Shown: piece after piece, positions 24,365 to 36,322 of the stretch
How the letters are laid out: each line of letters begins with the position of its first letter
How positions within the stretch are numbered: position 1 is the first letter of the stretch
DNA from: Membranipora membranacea
Lineage: Eukaryota; Bryozoa; Gymnolaemata; Cheilostomatida; Membraniporidae
DNA length: 64,000 nucleotides
Assembly: GCA_914767715.1 (NCBI GenBank)
Contig: OU612073.1
Span: 16,862,001-16,926,000, forward strand
Direction of reading: 5' to 3'
The notes under the pieces: generated by a model
Seen by the model: only the letters and a program-made list of their open reading frames with translations
Databases searched by the model: none
Told to the model about the DNA's origin: nothing
Translations under genes and position numbers: made by a program

Positions 24365-25454
24365 CATAGCACCCAATCACTGCCAATTAGAGGAGACTAA
24401 GAATAATTTTCCAAGTTGCTATTTGGAGGAGAATCGAGCCTGTTCAGTTTAGCTGGCATAGTATTCAGTGATTGCAGCAGAATCCAAGTCAATCTCACTA
24501 ACATCAGCACACTACTCTACTCATCCAACATAAAGTCAATAAAACAGATGCAGTCACCTTAGGGTGTCGATTCGACCTTTGATGTAACCTTCTCCGCCCT
24601 TGCGGTCTCAATTTCACTATGATCTACAGCCTCACCTGGACCATTTTATATCAGCTGAATTAAATCCGCAGGCCCATTAAATCTTCACATATGACACACA
24701 ACTGACCATTACCAAATTGTTTACTTATATAGGTTGAAGAAAGGCAGTCCTACTCAACCTGAAGCTTTTGGAAACTGATATCAGAGTATACCAGTATCAT
24801 ATCATTTAGTCTTGCAAGAAGTGGTGCTGTCAATATGCCTGTCAAAGCTAGTCGCAGCAGAGATAATGTAAGTAAAAGAACAGGCTTTTCTGGGAAATTT
24901 GTTTCTGAGCGAGTAACAAATAAGCCTTATTAGTCGCTGGTTGTATTAAATGTAAACACAGGAAGGTGTGGAGTAAGGTAGGCTTGATGGACTGCCAAGT
25001 AACTGATTGAATAAGCCATGGTTTGTTCATTCATATAGAGGGAGTCAGCACTACTTTTCAGCAATCACGCTAACCGGTAAATAGACCAAACACTCTCATC
25101 ATACAAATCTTAGACTCGCCCACCGTGCCAAATATCCTGGAAGATGCTCAGTTTTTTACATAGCTCTACTAGTATCGATTGGTCTTTGTATTTGTTGATC
25201 TTATTCAACGCACACTAGTACTATCTATACACAGTTTTTTTTAACATCGAGTGTAAACAAACATACGGAGAAGCCCATACATAGAATTCGTTCATAATTT
25301 TGCTACTAGAATGTGTAGACGGCCAGAATCTGCCAGTTGATACTATGTAGAATTTCTTTCCGATTTTAGACTTCCATTGTCTAATCTTGTCTTATCATGT
25401 CAACAATACAACTAGTGCTAGCTGTTTTCTGTTTTACAGGAACATTTTGATCTC

Positions 25455-28400
25455 ATGAGGGGACTTGTTTTACTAGTTCTGATCTTCAAAGCCGGGTGCC
25501 AAATTACAGAGAAAAGCACAAATGGACCAGACTTAGAATTAGACAATCTAGCCACCGACTTACCTCCACATATAGCGGAACTACTGGACTGTAGTAAAGT
25601 TAATGCCACTATATGTACAGACTTAGCGCCAGGATATGGACACACTGACAAGCATGAGGATGTCTGCTATCCATTGAGTGACAAAGATGGGCCTACTGGC
25701 CAGTTTGTGCCCTGTAACCTTATCTGCTCTGGTTACGTAGAAATGGATGAGATAGAGAAGGATCACTGCGACAAGCAATGTCCATGTAAGTCATGTATAC
25801 ACTTTTTTTATGAGTAAGTCGTACTAGATCAGGGTATAAAATATTGTGGCATATTTCAACTTACCGACTGAGTCATAACAGGTTTGATGGCGATTATAAC
25901 TCAGTTAGAAAAATACATAATAAAAGTTAATTCAGCTGTGAATTCTTTTGTTATCTGGTATCAGAGAGGTGAATACAATTAGGGTAAGACGGCGGCGCAT
26001 GATCAGCATGATCAACGCATTATCTCGCCTCGTATGTTGCATGTTGTTTATTTACCTTTAGTTATTTTTGCTCATTAATTGTTTACCACTCACTAATTTG
26101 CACTGATATTCACCTTAACGTTATTCCCCTAGGATGTATTACTTCATGTCCTAATCACCCTGTGATAAAAAATATCCTATCTTGCTTGAAATGCTAAGAT
26201 TGCTGTCTCATTCTGTATTGTTGCACTTCGGTAGGACATTTTGATTGATGGTGTGTCCTTATGATTCACCACCTTGGTATTGGATTGTCCTGACCTGTGC
26301 ATTGTGGCTGACTGAGATGTAGTAGATTAAGTTTGATCCATTTTACCAGCGTTGGAATTCCGTCGGTAAAATGGATCAAACTTGATATAGAGATGTAGGG
26401 TGCTTGTTGTTATGTTGTGCTTTGTTCAATTGAGCTCCCCGTTCTCATCAACGATAAGAGATAGAGCGGTGAGCTTTTGTTGCTACAGTCTATAATAGTT
26501 AATACAGAGCTGCTTAGTTGTTCAGACAGACTTACCCAAGACAAGCTTACTTCATTAACTGAGACAAACCCCTGCATAAAGTGGCTATAAATGCGACATA
26601 TTTAGAAAATTGACTGAAGGAGTTTCAAAACCTCATTGCAATGGTTTGTTGTACCTTCAAAAACGTAACATTAGTGTACTCATCAATGAAGGGTATACTA
26701 TATAACCATAATTGATCAAGGCTCATCAAACATCCTAAGCTGCCTTTCCATGAGTAAGCAAGAATAAAAGTTGTTGTTATAAGATGGTGGTAGAGCTATT
26801 CCTTTATTGTGCAAAATCACCAATGCGATCAGATCTGAAAGCTGACCCTCGAATTTTCTGAATTGATGTATAAGATCGAAGGGGTTTGATTCCAGACTAC
26901 ATACTCACTTTAGCTGTTCGTTTGGTTACATTTATAGGCTTATTTTTTTATTTTAAGCCAAGATTTTTTATATGTGAAGTGAATTTTATCTGCATTGTCA
27001 TCTTGTGCTGGTCCATATTTATAATTATTATTTCTATAATATTGAAGAGACCCTCCACTTCTAACGATCAGCACTAATTGACATAACATACACTAACTCT
27101 TAGAGCTACTGACTGTCCTCCTCGACTCTAGCACATCGAAACCTTGGACTCATAGTCTAAAAACATTACATGAATTATTTTAATGCTTAGAAACGGCATT
27201 ATTACCTATCGAGTATTTGGACCCTTCTAGATAGCAATGTCTATTATAGGCTTAATTGCCAATCTGTAGATATGACTCACTGTCTTACAACTTTCTGTCA
27301 TTTAATCAGCATATAAAATTTACAAACCTACAACGAGCACCTCTACATCATGACGGTTCTCAACTCTGAACCTTAGTCCATTTTCATGCAATGAAAAATG
27401 TGGCAGCCCCTAAATCCTGTTAAAAATGTCTCTTGATCATGTTACCAAGTTCTACACAATTATAAATATTCTTTTTACAATCACATAGATTATATAGAAA
27501 ATTGTGGGACCGAGGACCTGACTACAAGCGCAGTAACTCCTCAGACGCAGTTCCCTCCTCCGCTATGGACTGATAATCGGACATGTGGCGCCACCGAGGT
27601 GATGTGTAAATCTATAGTAGTGCCACATAATGAGAACTTTAACCTCTCCTGTTACCAAGTGGACACAAACCCAAACGAGCCAGAATATAAGCCCTGTCAG
27701 CCGATATGTGCATCTGACTCTGTGAGAGATATTGATGCTTGCGAATATTACTGTCAAGGTTAGTTAGTTTTGGTAGAATTAATGCTTGAGTAAATTCTGG
27801 GATTTTCTGTTATTTCTATTCACATCAATGATTTGATCAGCCAAATATGGTCAGTATCTGACATAATGGGAAACGCCTTTCATTTTTTTCAAGTCGGTAA
27901 GACAGGCTTTTATTTACAAGTAGCGCTGTATAGCCCAGGTTACTTTATTACCTAGACTATTAATGTGTATTTGAGAGTTTTCCATCGTAACAATATGAGA
28001 GCATAACTACGCAATTGGTGTTTGTTTGCAGAATATACAGAGAGATGTTTGTCCAAAGAAATAACTACATATCCAAGTATGGTCACTCCACAGACAAACT
28101 TCCCCCCTCCGCTATGGACAGATAATCGGACATGTGACGCCACTGGGGAGATGTGTAAATCTATAGTAGTGCCACATAATGAGAACTTTAACATATCCTG
28201 TTACCAAGTCAACACAGACCCGAATGAGCCAGAATATAAACCATGTCGGCCGATTTGTGCATCTGACTCTGAAAAAGATTCTGATGCTTGCAAATATTAC
28301 TGTGCAAGTAAGTAATGATGGAATAAATGTCTGTAGGTATACTCTGTTAATAAATAAATGTCATTGCTTTTCATTTTTATTTCATAGATTGCATATCCCA

Positions 28401-29383
28401 TAAATTACCTTGATGATTATCTGTGTGTTGATATGTATTTGAGTGTACACCGTGTTAAAAAAATGGAGATGATAACTCCTCAATTGATATGACCAATATA
28501 AAGCACTGGGTGTCTGCGAGTAAACCTCTCTGCTCACGGTGTTTCACAAACAAGCCAAGATCACCTCTCAATTTTTATTTAGGAAGTTCAGTTAACATTA
28601 CTCAGACAATTTCATTCAATAGTATTTACATATCGTCTCTGGCCCTTTTTTTTTCCAGGATACTTGGAAGCTTGCGGTCATACTACTTCTTCTACTACTT
28701 CTTCTAATACTACGTCTCTAGCGAAGTCCGCGGCTGGTACGGGACTGCCTTGGATGTGGAAGGTTGTCATCGCGGTTATTGTGATCATCCTGTTAGTAAT
28801 TGCTGTTCTTGTTGTATTAATGATACATTTTTACAATAAGAGAAGACAATGGAACTTGTGCTATGGTAAGTTATGATTAAATGTATGCATTACATAGGAT
28901 AGGGACAGCCGATATGGAGAAGGTCGTGGTGAAATATACTTATGTCTGTCCAATGGCAGCATATATCTCAGATTTTGTATTAAATGTTATACAGTAACTA
29001 GCTTTATCATGTCTTATGAACTTAAAATTCTCAGTAAATATCAGTGGCAACCCTTCAACGCTTCAACCGATGTGCTCTCCTGTTACTTCGCATTTTCAAC
29101 ACCCACTACATACAGGTTTCGGCTCCTGTTTATGGTCTACATGTATACAACACATCTGACATGTCTTAGCACGCGTTGGTGAGGTGGGGGAACCACCATA
29201 AAATCTTGTGGAGACAGGCTAATTACCAGTCACGCTATTCCCTTATTCTTCTACTACCTTGTCCATTGCCTGATGTTGTTAAATTCAGTTGTATTTCAAA
29301 TATGTTTCATAGATAGGGTAGTGACAACTGATGGTGAGAGAAGACCAGAAGATGATCATCTAGGTGCGGAGTCTCAAGTCTAG
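25455..29383 (+). CDS. Cysteine-rich modular single-pass receptor B (5 exons)
   Basis: Exons are 25455-25785, 27489-27758, 28032-28307, 28659-28865 and 29313-29383, totalling 384 residues; all junctions are GT-AG in phase 1. The layout equals receptor A: signal peptide MRGLVLLVLIFKAGCQ with module 1, modules 2 and 3 in exons 2 and 3 (both with VPHNENFN), Thr/Ser stalk with span VVIAVIVIILLVIAVLVVLMI, then an acidic tail. The last base of exon 3 is A instead of G, turning the conserved Gly at the stalk junction into Arg. The stalk is four residues longer than in A (added Ser/Thr). Exon 2 and the first 26 bases of the following intron are closest to receptor C exon 3, not to receptor A exon 2, which suggests exchange between copies. 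Function unknown. Confidence 0.8.
26328..26390. mobile_element. Foldback MITE (AAGTTTNATCCA family), copy B
   Basis: Arms AAGTTTGATCCATTTTACC and GGTAAAATGGATCAAACTT surround about 18 bases. It lies in intron 1 of receptor B and has no counterpart at the same place in receptor A. Confidence 0.75.
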
Positions 29384-29406
29384 TGCCAATCTTACTGCTG
29401 TATGAG

Positions 29407-30385
29407 GTTAGTGTGTAGAGAATGAATATAATTTATATGTCACATTATATATAACATTATATATACAACATTATATATGTTCATGGTTTAAAGTAGCATT
29501 CAACCCTGGCACCACTAACTATGAATCAGTGTCAATGAAAGTGAATCAGGGCCGTCTTTCAATTGGAATGAGCGATGCGTTCTGAAGCAAATTATCACTA
29601 TCATGTGGTTCATTTGGTCTTTAAAAAAGACAAATTTGTTTCCTAATTGCTCACTCAGATTGTATATAGCTTCATCAATGAGTGAGCAATTTGCGAGCGA
29701 GACCTGCTAGGGTCCCGGTTGCAAATAGAATGAGGGATCAGATTATTATTTTGCTGTTTAAATTGAAAGACCCTCCAGGCCTAAGTTTTGTTAAATAATG
29801 TCATGCTCCCTTACTGATTAAGACCCAGTTTTTATACAAAAGTTCTGTTCCTTTCTCGATTATAATTCTTTCTAGGCACTTCTGACAGATACTTTGAACA
29901 CATGGGTAAATTCAGCTACTACCAATTTTTAGTCGAAGTGTTTCATAGGGAGAAGTTTTGGTGTGCCTAATACCTACTACAGTCTAAGAGACTCAGGTGC
30001 ACAGATACCAATTATACGTAAATTGTGAAATAATAATTATAATATTACTTGCAGACAGTCGAAAACTTATGTTTCAACAATCTATGGTGTGAATGATTTC
30101 TTCTGTGTTTTGTGAGGATATATTTGATTTGTGTTTACAGATCCATGATGATTTGTGCACTCCCACTATACAAAGCAGGATGCCGCTCAATCAGAACTAT
30201 AATATTTCCCCGTGATATAAGCTGCTCAACCGTGAAACAAACATAGGAAATAACAGTGAAAGATGACGAAATATGGTTGAAGGTCACAGGTGCTATAATA
30301 ATGTATTCCTGTGTTCTCATCTTTGGCTTTATAGGGTGATTTATTAATATTTTATTTTTTCAATAAATTATGCCATGTAACTGTG
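29407..30385 (+). other. 3' UTR intron and terminal exon of receptor B, with AATAAA
   Basis: The donor GAG|GTTAGT, the acceptor GTGTTTACAG before 30141 and AATAAA at 30362-30367 match unit A almost base for base. Confidence 0.5.
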
Positions 30386-31069
30386 GGTTGTAAAATAACT
30401 TAAAACAGGAGGTTAAGCTCAAAGCTGTGGTAGGGAATTTTTTGTGCATGTCCCTTCTAAAAATAAAATCTCAAGTAGGCGTTAACTTTTTATTGCCTAT
30501 CTAACTTTTCATATTATATATATTATATTTATATAGCAGTTTTGTTTTTTATTTTTGAAAATAAATCCTCAATGTTTCAGATTGTAGTATTCAACATAGA
30601 TATGAGTGATAGATGCCTGCATAAATAATGCTAATTCTAAAAAACCCTACATTTCTACTTCACTGCTCTACTAGCCTCAGCTGCTTGAACTCCAATAACT
30701 GCAGTTTTGTTGAGCAGAAAATTGTGTAACGCATTATATTTTCAAGTCAAGAGGGAACTCTAACATTGATGCCTCGGACACATGAAAAGAAAATATCATT
30801 AAACCAATGTTTGATAATGTAGTGGAAATCTAGGACAGTTTATTTGGTCACCTTCTTTCCGGCTGTAGACAACCGTTTCTGTGGTCTGACAATGATCTTA
30901 GCTGATAACCCCTCACCTTTTACATCTTCGTTGAACGTCACCCAGATAGAATATCGGTCAACCAGTGGAGCTGCTATATCTAGATTCTATAATTTGTAGG
31001 CTGTGACATTACTGGAATTTGTCAACCAACCACTGAGAAGTAATGAAAAAGTAAAAAACGAATAACCTT

Positions 31070-31275
31070 TGGTTATCAGGTTAGCCAAGCAGTTAGCAAG
31101 TTGGATCAATGAGTCTTTTACTCCTTGGTTGGATCATTGATCTGACGACCGGGGTTCAATTCCTGCACATGGCCACATGGATTGCCTGAGAAGCTGAGTG
31201 TGTTCCAATGGGTACCACCGCTTTTTTGTGGTATAGGTTTATCATTAGCAAGGGCTGGCTATGGAGTGCTTGTAC
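31070..31275 (+). mobile_element. tRNA-derived SINE, unit B
   Basis: Paralogue by duplication of the SINE at 21455, with B box GGTTCAATTCC intact. Confidence 0.65.
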
Positions 31276-31657
31276 TCAAGTGACCGGCGGTGATGATGTA
31301 GTACCAATGAACTAAACCTTTAGTTCATTGGTAGTACAAACCGCTTCGAAGTAACACATTGTGGATTGCAGTAAGCGGTGGCGGTATAAATTCATAAACT
31401 AATTCTTAAAAGCCTATTATAAACAGAGAATCTTTTTGCTTTATCTGGGTATTTATTGTACCAGTTATGGCAGCAGAACTTAGATAAGACTACAGCTCCT
31501 GCTGAACAGTTGACATAAAGTAATTTTTTGCTTTGTAAGAATTACTCAATAAATTATTGATGGTTTTTGAGGAGTTATCTGTCTCCAAATCTCTTCCATT
31601 TATTACGTGAGGTTTGGGCATGTTAGTAAACAAAGAATTTGGCCAATCACCTGCAAC

Positions 31658-31945
31658 CATTGAATTCCATATCTGGAATAGCATCATTAGCTTTCTTTTG
31701 CAAAACAAAGGGCTTGCAAAAATAGCCAGTCCCTAGTAGCAATCTAGAAATGCCCTAATCATCGACACTGTATGGGGTATAATTACTGTTTGCAATTTTG
31801 TTAACAAGACAATTTCTCAGGCTAATTATTCATGCTACTAGGGACAGCCAATCAAATAACAGTCAGATGGGTCCCTGTGTTTAGTGTCCTAACCGTATAA
31901 CGCTATGATACTATTTCCATTCTAAGAGAAGAATCTAGTTCAGTG
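31658..31945. mobile_element. hAT-type MITE, 288 bp, 8 bp target-site duplication
   Basis: The insert begins CATTGAATTC and ends CTAGTTCAGTG, so its termini are imperfect inverted repeats (CATTGAATT against CACTGAACT). It is flanked by CCTGCAAC on both sides (31650-31657 and 31946-31953). Unit A has a single CCTGCAAC at 22034-22041 with no insert. An 8 bp duplication with CA..TG ends is the hAT superfamily signature. No transposase is present. Confidence 0.85.
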
Positions 31946-32556
31946 CCTGCAACATAAACTGTTGTAAACACAACTGTTTCCCGTCTATCAGTGACTGACT
32001 CTGCCTTGAGTGGAGTGAATTTGGTAAGTATAGTAATAATTGCATTTGTAAGAGTAAATGGCAGTTTCATTAGGCCCAGAGAGCTGTTAGCTTCTCTTAA
32101 CCAGTTGAAGTGACATAACTTGGGTTGGGGGAATTGATTTTAAGGCTTTTGATAACCTTGTAGGCACAGCAGGTCTGCTATGATAACTGCAACAAAACCT
32201 GGGCTTTCGAATTGAACTAGTACAATATCCTATCTAGTACAGTTAGATGATGCTGGGGTCATGGGCCCCTCAGGCTGACATATATATATATATGTATCCA
32301 GTACATATCATCAATGATGTGGCCTACATTCAGATGTATTGATCACACAGGATATTGATTGGCAAAATGCATCACAGGTCGAGCCCCACATCACAATGAC
32401 ATTTGTTAGGTTCATTGTCCATGTCAAGTCTGTATGTTAGAGCCTATATATCTTCTGAACATAATGGGCATATAACAGGCTTTTTAGCCCTAGAAGCCCT
32501 GCCTTTGTTAGGATAAGCTAGGCTGAGGGGTGTTTTAATTGAAGACTGCCAAAATC

Positions 32557-33824
32557 CCCAGCCGGCACAACTGTATCTAAACTATGTTGAAAAGATGTTT
32601 ACCTTAGAGGCTGAACTACGTCTGCCTAATGTGGCAATCTGTCACGCTATTATATGTTGGAATGGTGCATTTTAGTAGATATTGTTACGATACATAAACT
32701 GCCTCTGCTACACATCTAACTAGAGGCTTGTATATATAGTAACCATGCGTTTTCTACACAGCAAATTTATACACAATATATCAAACCTCAGAATATATTT
32801 CATTTAATTTACGATTTATTAGATTTAATATCAATTAGCATTTAGGAGGGTGTTTTCCTCATAGTGATTCAGTCCACTGTGGATGTTGAGTAGTAAGCCC
32901 ATTAGACCATTGGACTTCCACTAGTGTAGGGTAAGTCACTAAGTTATTCGCAGTGTAACTCTTGAAACTTTTCGAATACAATCTGGTTGAACTTTATTCC
33001 CAAAGAACATTAAGTGGTGCTTAATGCAGGTAATCTAAACCCTGGCTATTTATTAACCAATTTCAAAATACTGACATGTATTAATGTTTCAAAGTTATTG
33101 AATAATGGTTTATTTAAATAATTATATTGCACTGTTGTGTTGTCACAAGGGCTTACCAAACGTTAGCAGCTTACCAGGGGAGATAAATGCAAGTAATGTA
33201 TACAAATTCAACAGCTACGCAGTCATGAACGCATCGTTCCCATGCAGTTTAGAGACTAGATTTGATTTTAAGAAAATGGAATACATGAGTGCAAAATAGA
33301 ATTGCACACAATTTGGAGCCACACAGAGTGCTAGCAAACATATTGCAAAGCATTTTTGTCCCATATGATGCCAGTATTCTTGCAAATTACTCTCTAGTAA
33401 AGTAGCTGTAGTTACTGCGCAGTTACCATATTGCAAAAAACTGTGTTGCTTTGTATGCACCATTTATGCCTCTACGTTGTCATAAACGCATCATTCCCAT
33501 GCGGTCTAGAGACTAGATTTGATTTTAAGAAAATGGAATAAAACAGTGCAAAATAGAATTGCACACAATTTAGAGCCACACAGAGTGTTAGCAAACAAAT
33601 GGCAAAGCATTTTATCACATATGATGCCAGTATTCTTGCAAATTACTCTCGAGTAAAGTAGCTGTAGTTACTGCGCAGTTACCATATTGGAAAAAACTGT
33701 GTTGCTTTGTATGCACCATTTATGCATCTACAAGATATTGAATGTTAAACGTGTACCATGCAACACAGAAACAATCCAATTGCGACATTGGAAACATGTT
33801 GCCGTATACAATGTGCCCGCTGGG
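32557..33824. mobile_element. Non-autonomous DNA transposon, 1268 bp, CCCAGC...GCTGGG ends
   Basis: The termini are CCCAGCCGGCACA and the complement of CCCAGCGGGCACA. Unit A reads AAAATCACTCAG straight through, giving a 2 bp TC duplication in unit B. The interior lacks a transposase frame. It holds two head-to-tail copies of a 257 bp segment (33216-33472 and 33473-33731). The superfamily is not assigned: a 2 bp duplication other than TA does not fit Tc1/mariner. Confidence 0.8.
33216..33731. repeat. Two tandem 257 bp repeats inside the 32557 transposon
   Basis: Both copies run from TACG(CA/TT)GTCAT through GAGACTAGATTTGATTTTAA to CACCATTTATGC. They differ at roughly one base in twenty. Confidence 0.85.
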
Positions 33825-34656
33825 TCACTCAGTTAGCTGACATTACAGAAAAAGTCCAGCTCTATGATTCTATATATGGGTACAGGGAGAATGATGATGG
33901 ACAGGAGCCAGCCAGGTTATAAAAAAATCATATAAGAGGGTTTGTTGGTACAGCCCATGATGCTTGCTAAGACATTCTATAGGTACAATCCAACAGTCAG
34001 GTCTTGAGTGATGTGAGACATGTCCCATACGGCTCTTGCACACACACGCCTTACGACACCGAAACAGCATAATTTTTGTGTAATGGAGCAATTGAGAGCT
34101 GCTGGAAGTCTCGTTTCTACTAATTCGCTCACAAGTCATTGATGGAACTATCTTTATACATCCCGAGTGAACGATTCGGTAACGAATTTGCTGAATTTAA
34201 AATCCAAAATGAGCGATGATTTCGAACAGATTTGCATCGAACATTAGTCCAATAGAAAGACCATCTGGATATGCATGTCAAAACATGCTCTGCTGGGAGG
34301 AACAGCCAGATTTTCTCTCTATCACATCAATAACCAGATCTCACCACTCCAGAACTAAATATAGCATATCTAGCTTGATCTGTGAGAAAAAAAAAGGCAA
34401 GGTTTTTATCTTAATGATCACAAATGGTAATCATCTCTTTCCATAACATATTGGGTGTTCTTGAGAGGCTCTTTATGATTTAATATTTTGTTACGTCATA
34501 TGATGTTTCAATTATAGTTCAGTCTATATGTGAACAATGTTGATGAACCTCCTCTCAATTCTTTTAGGTAGAACACAAGAACATAGACTGTGTATTTGCA
34601 CCAGCCATAACTACCTGCTAACTTAGAGGAGTCGATAGGGCTGGCTTCTTCACATC

Positions 34657-35477
34657 ATGAGTCCTCCTCAACAAAGACTACCAAAGAAACTTCTCGAATT
34701 CACAGTATGTATTTGTATGAGCAATGAACCGTATTAATTGTGTTGAGGGCTTTGATGATGTCACATCAGGGTAGCATTTCATTCACCACCACAGTCCCAA
34801 CTACCCTCCCCTCCCCTCCTCTCCCCTCACACACACTACTGTCACTTAACAAAGTGATATTGAAGTTCTTACCTTAGCCATCAGTTTGAAATGACCACCA
34901 TATCGGTCTCTCAACAACTTCTTTGCACGGCAACATTATCCAGGACTTGTGAATTTTTTGCACTTGCACTGCTGTCTAACTTATCATAATTGAAGTGACT
35001 CTTTATTTTTTCTAAGATATTGGCATCTTGTAGTCTGGGCACTGTGGACCAAGTGGACATTCTCTCAGATCATAATAAGAAGCGCTGTATAGCACAGGTG
35101 AGAATATTGTATTATTTATTTTTTAATTGCTTACTGTCAGCTGAGATTTAGCCTGAATCTGAGGGCAGTACCGGGCAATCTAAGTGATATTTAACCGAGG
35201 TATTTGCAGAAAAATTAGATCGCTGTTAAAATTAGAGCTTCTACATGAAACAAAATTTTAGACAGATGTCTAAATACGAACTACAAACAACGCGCTTTCC
35301 TGATATATTACAGCTGGAAGCATTAGAGAACACTGTCGGCAGTGCTAAGAAGTGCTCAAGAGCAGAGTTTAAGAGGCAAGCGGCCGTACTGATCCCTCTT
35401 TGTTTGGTCGATTGCCAGCCGTCCATTGTATTTACTCTCAGGTCTCAGAAATTGCGTAGTCATGCTGGCCAAGTAAG
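34657..35477 (+). pseudogene. Truncated Nudix (NUDT8-like) gene, unit B: exons 1-3 only
   Basis: Exons 34657-34704, 35017-35097 and 35314-35477 match exons 1-3 of the intact gene, with splice sites kept and one visible missense (CGT to TGT, Arg to Cys) in exon 2. The exon with the Nudix box is missing: about 250 bases past exon 3 the sequence breaks into a copy of the Shisa-like locus. No hydrolase activity is possible. If spliced to the next available acceptor (35964) the joined frame would run only 18 codons out of frame before a stop. Confidence 0.8.
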
Positions 35478-35671
35478 GTAAGTGTATCGCTGTTGTTAAC
35501 TTGTAACTTCCAGAATTGTTAAGAGATTCAATTGTATGATTTTTTTTATTTCCCTTACCCATAATATCTCCACGTTTTCTGCCATGAAACATGGCTATAA
35601 ACAGTCAGAATTTCCCTGTGTTTCTTTTAACTGTTTTCCACATGCAAACTGTGCCGGGATAGATGGTAGCA

Positions 35672-35726
35672 GCATTTTATTATCTACCACTTTCCCCACC
35701 CAAGTGGTTGGTAATGAAATGCTACT
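35672..35726. other. Duplication breakpoint beside a hairpin
   Basis: Unit B follows the intact Nudix intron (52712-52766) up to AATGAAATGCTACT, then continues with DNA matching 8015 onward. The last shared segment includes an inverted repeat (ATTTTATTA and ACCACTT against AAGTGGTTGGTAATGAAAT), perfect in the intact locus over 13 bp and partly mutated here. Confidence 0.7.
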
Positions 35727-35963
35727 TCCACTATCTAGCCCTTGCCATAGGTTGTACTGAAAAATGTGGTTTTTTATTTGATGGGTTTAGTCTTAATTTC
35801 CACCTACTAAAGTCATGTCAGATCCTCGATTATGCATTGATGATAAACGGCTTTGTTCCTGTTTGAGATTTTCTCATTGACCCTCTAACTAACAGTTGAT
35901 CATAATGACTGACCTTTGGGATGCATCTTGTACCACAACTGTAGGATTGTGTTTGTTTTCCAG

Positions 35964-36322
35964 ATACTATCCCGATGACGACTCAATCAAACAGATCAAA
36001 CAGGCGAATTCCAAATGAAGGGAGACAGGAGGTAACCTCCTCAGACCATGATGATAATGTGTATCCCTCACACTATCTGACGTGGTACACTGGTACAGAA
36101 GAAGAGACAGAACCAGGTGCTGTGTCTCAGCTGAGGTCCACAGACAAAATCACTGCGACTGAGAGTGGACACACTCCCTTAGATCTACCTAGTGTACCTC
36201 CTCCATCTTATAATGATGTATGTATCCATTGTCAAGTCCGTCGCAATCCCATACATACAGTTATTATATACAATAGTGTTCAATATATCTATGGTTCAGT
36301 GCGACATGGTGCAACACCATAG
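35964..36322 (+). pseudogene. Orphan tail exon of the Shisa-like gene, WW-ligand motif intact
   Basis: After a good acceptor (GTTTTCCAG) the phase-1 frame reads as the cytoplasmic tail of the Shisa-like protein, with SSDHDDNVYPS, then EEETEPGA, then VPPPSYND, and stays open to TAG 36322. No signal peptide, Cys or membrane exon precedes it; instead there are Nudix exons. Compared with 8229-8341 there is no premature stop: TAT stands where the parent copy has TGA. It is a gene fragment unless used by a chimeric transcript, and the preceding Nudix exon 3 joins it in the wrong phase. Confidence 0.7.

Larger units (their letters stand above)
30386..34656. other. Intergenic part of unit B
   Basis: No gene seen. 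It is nearly identical to 20780-23468 of unit A apart from two transposon insertions listed separately. The hairpin of unit A recurs at about 31298-31330. Confidence 0.5.
24365..35726. repeat. Tandem duplication unit B
   Basis: Second copy of the receptor-Nudix unit. It carries two DNA transposon insertions absent from unit A (31658-31945 and 32557-33824) and extends further into the Nudix gene, through exon 3. It ends at about 35726, where the sequence switches to the copy of the Shisa-like locus. Confidence 0.9.
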
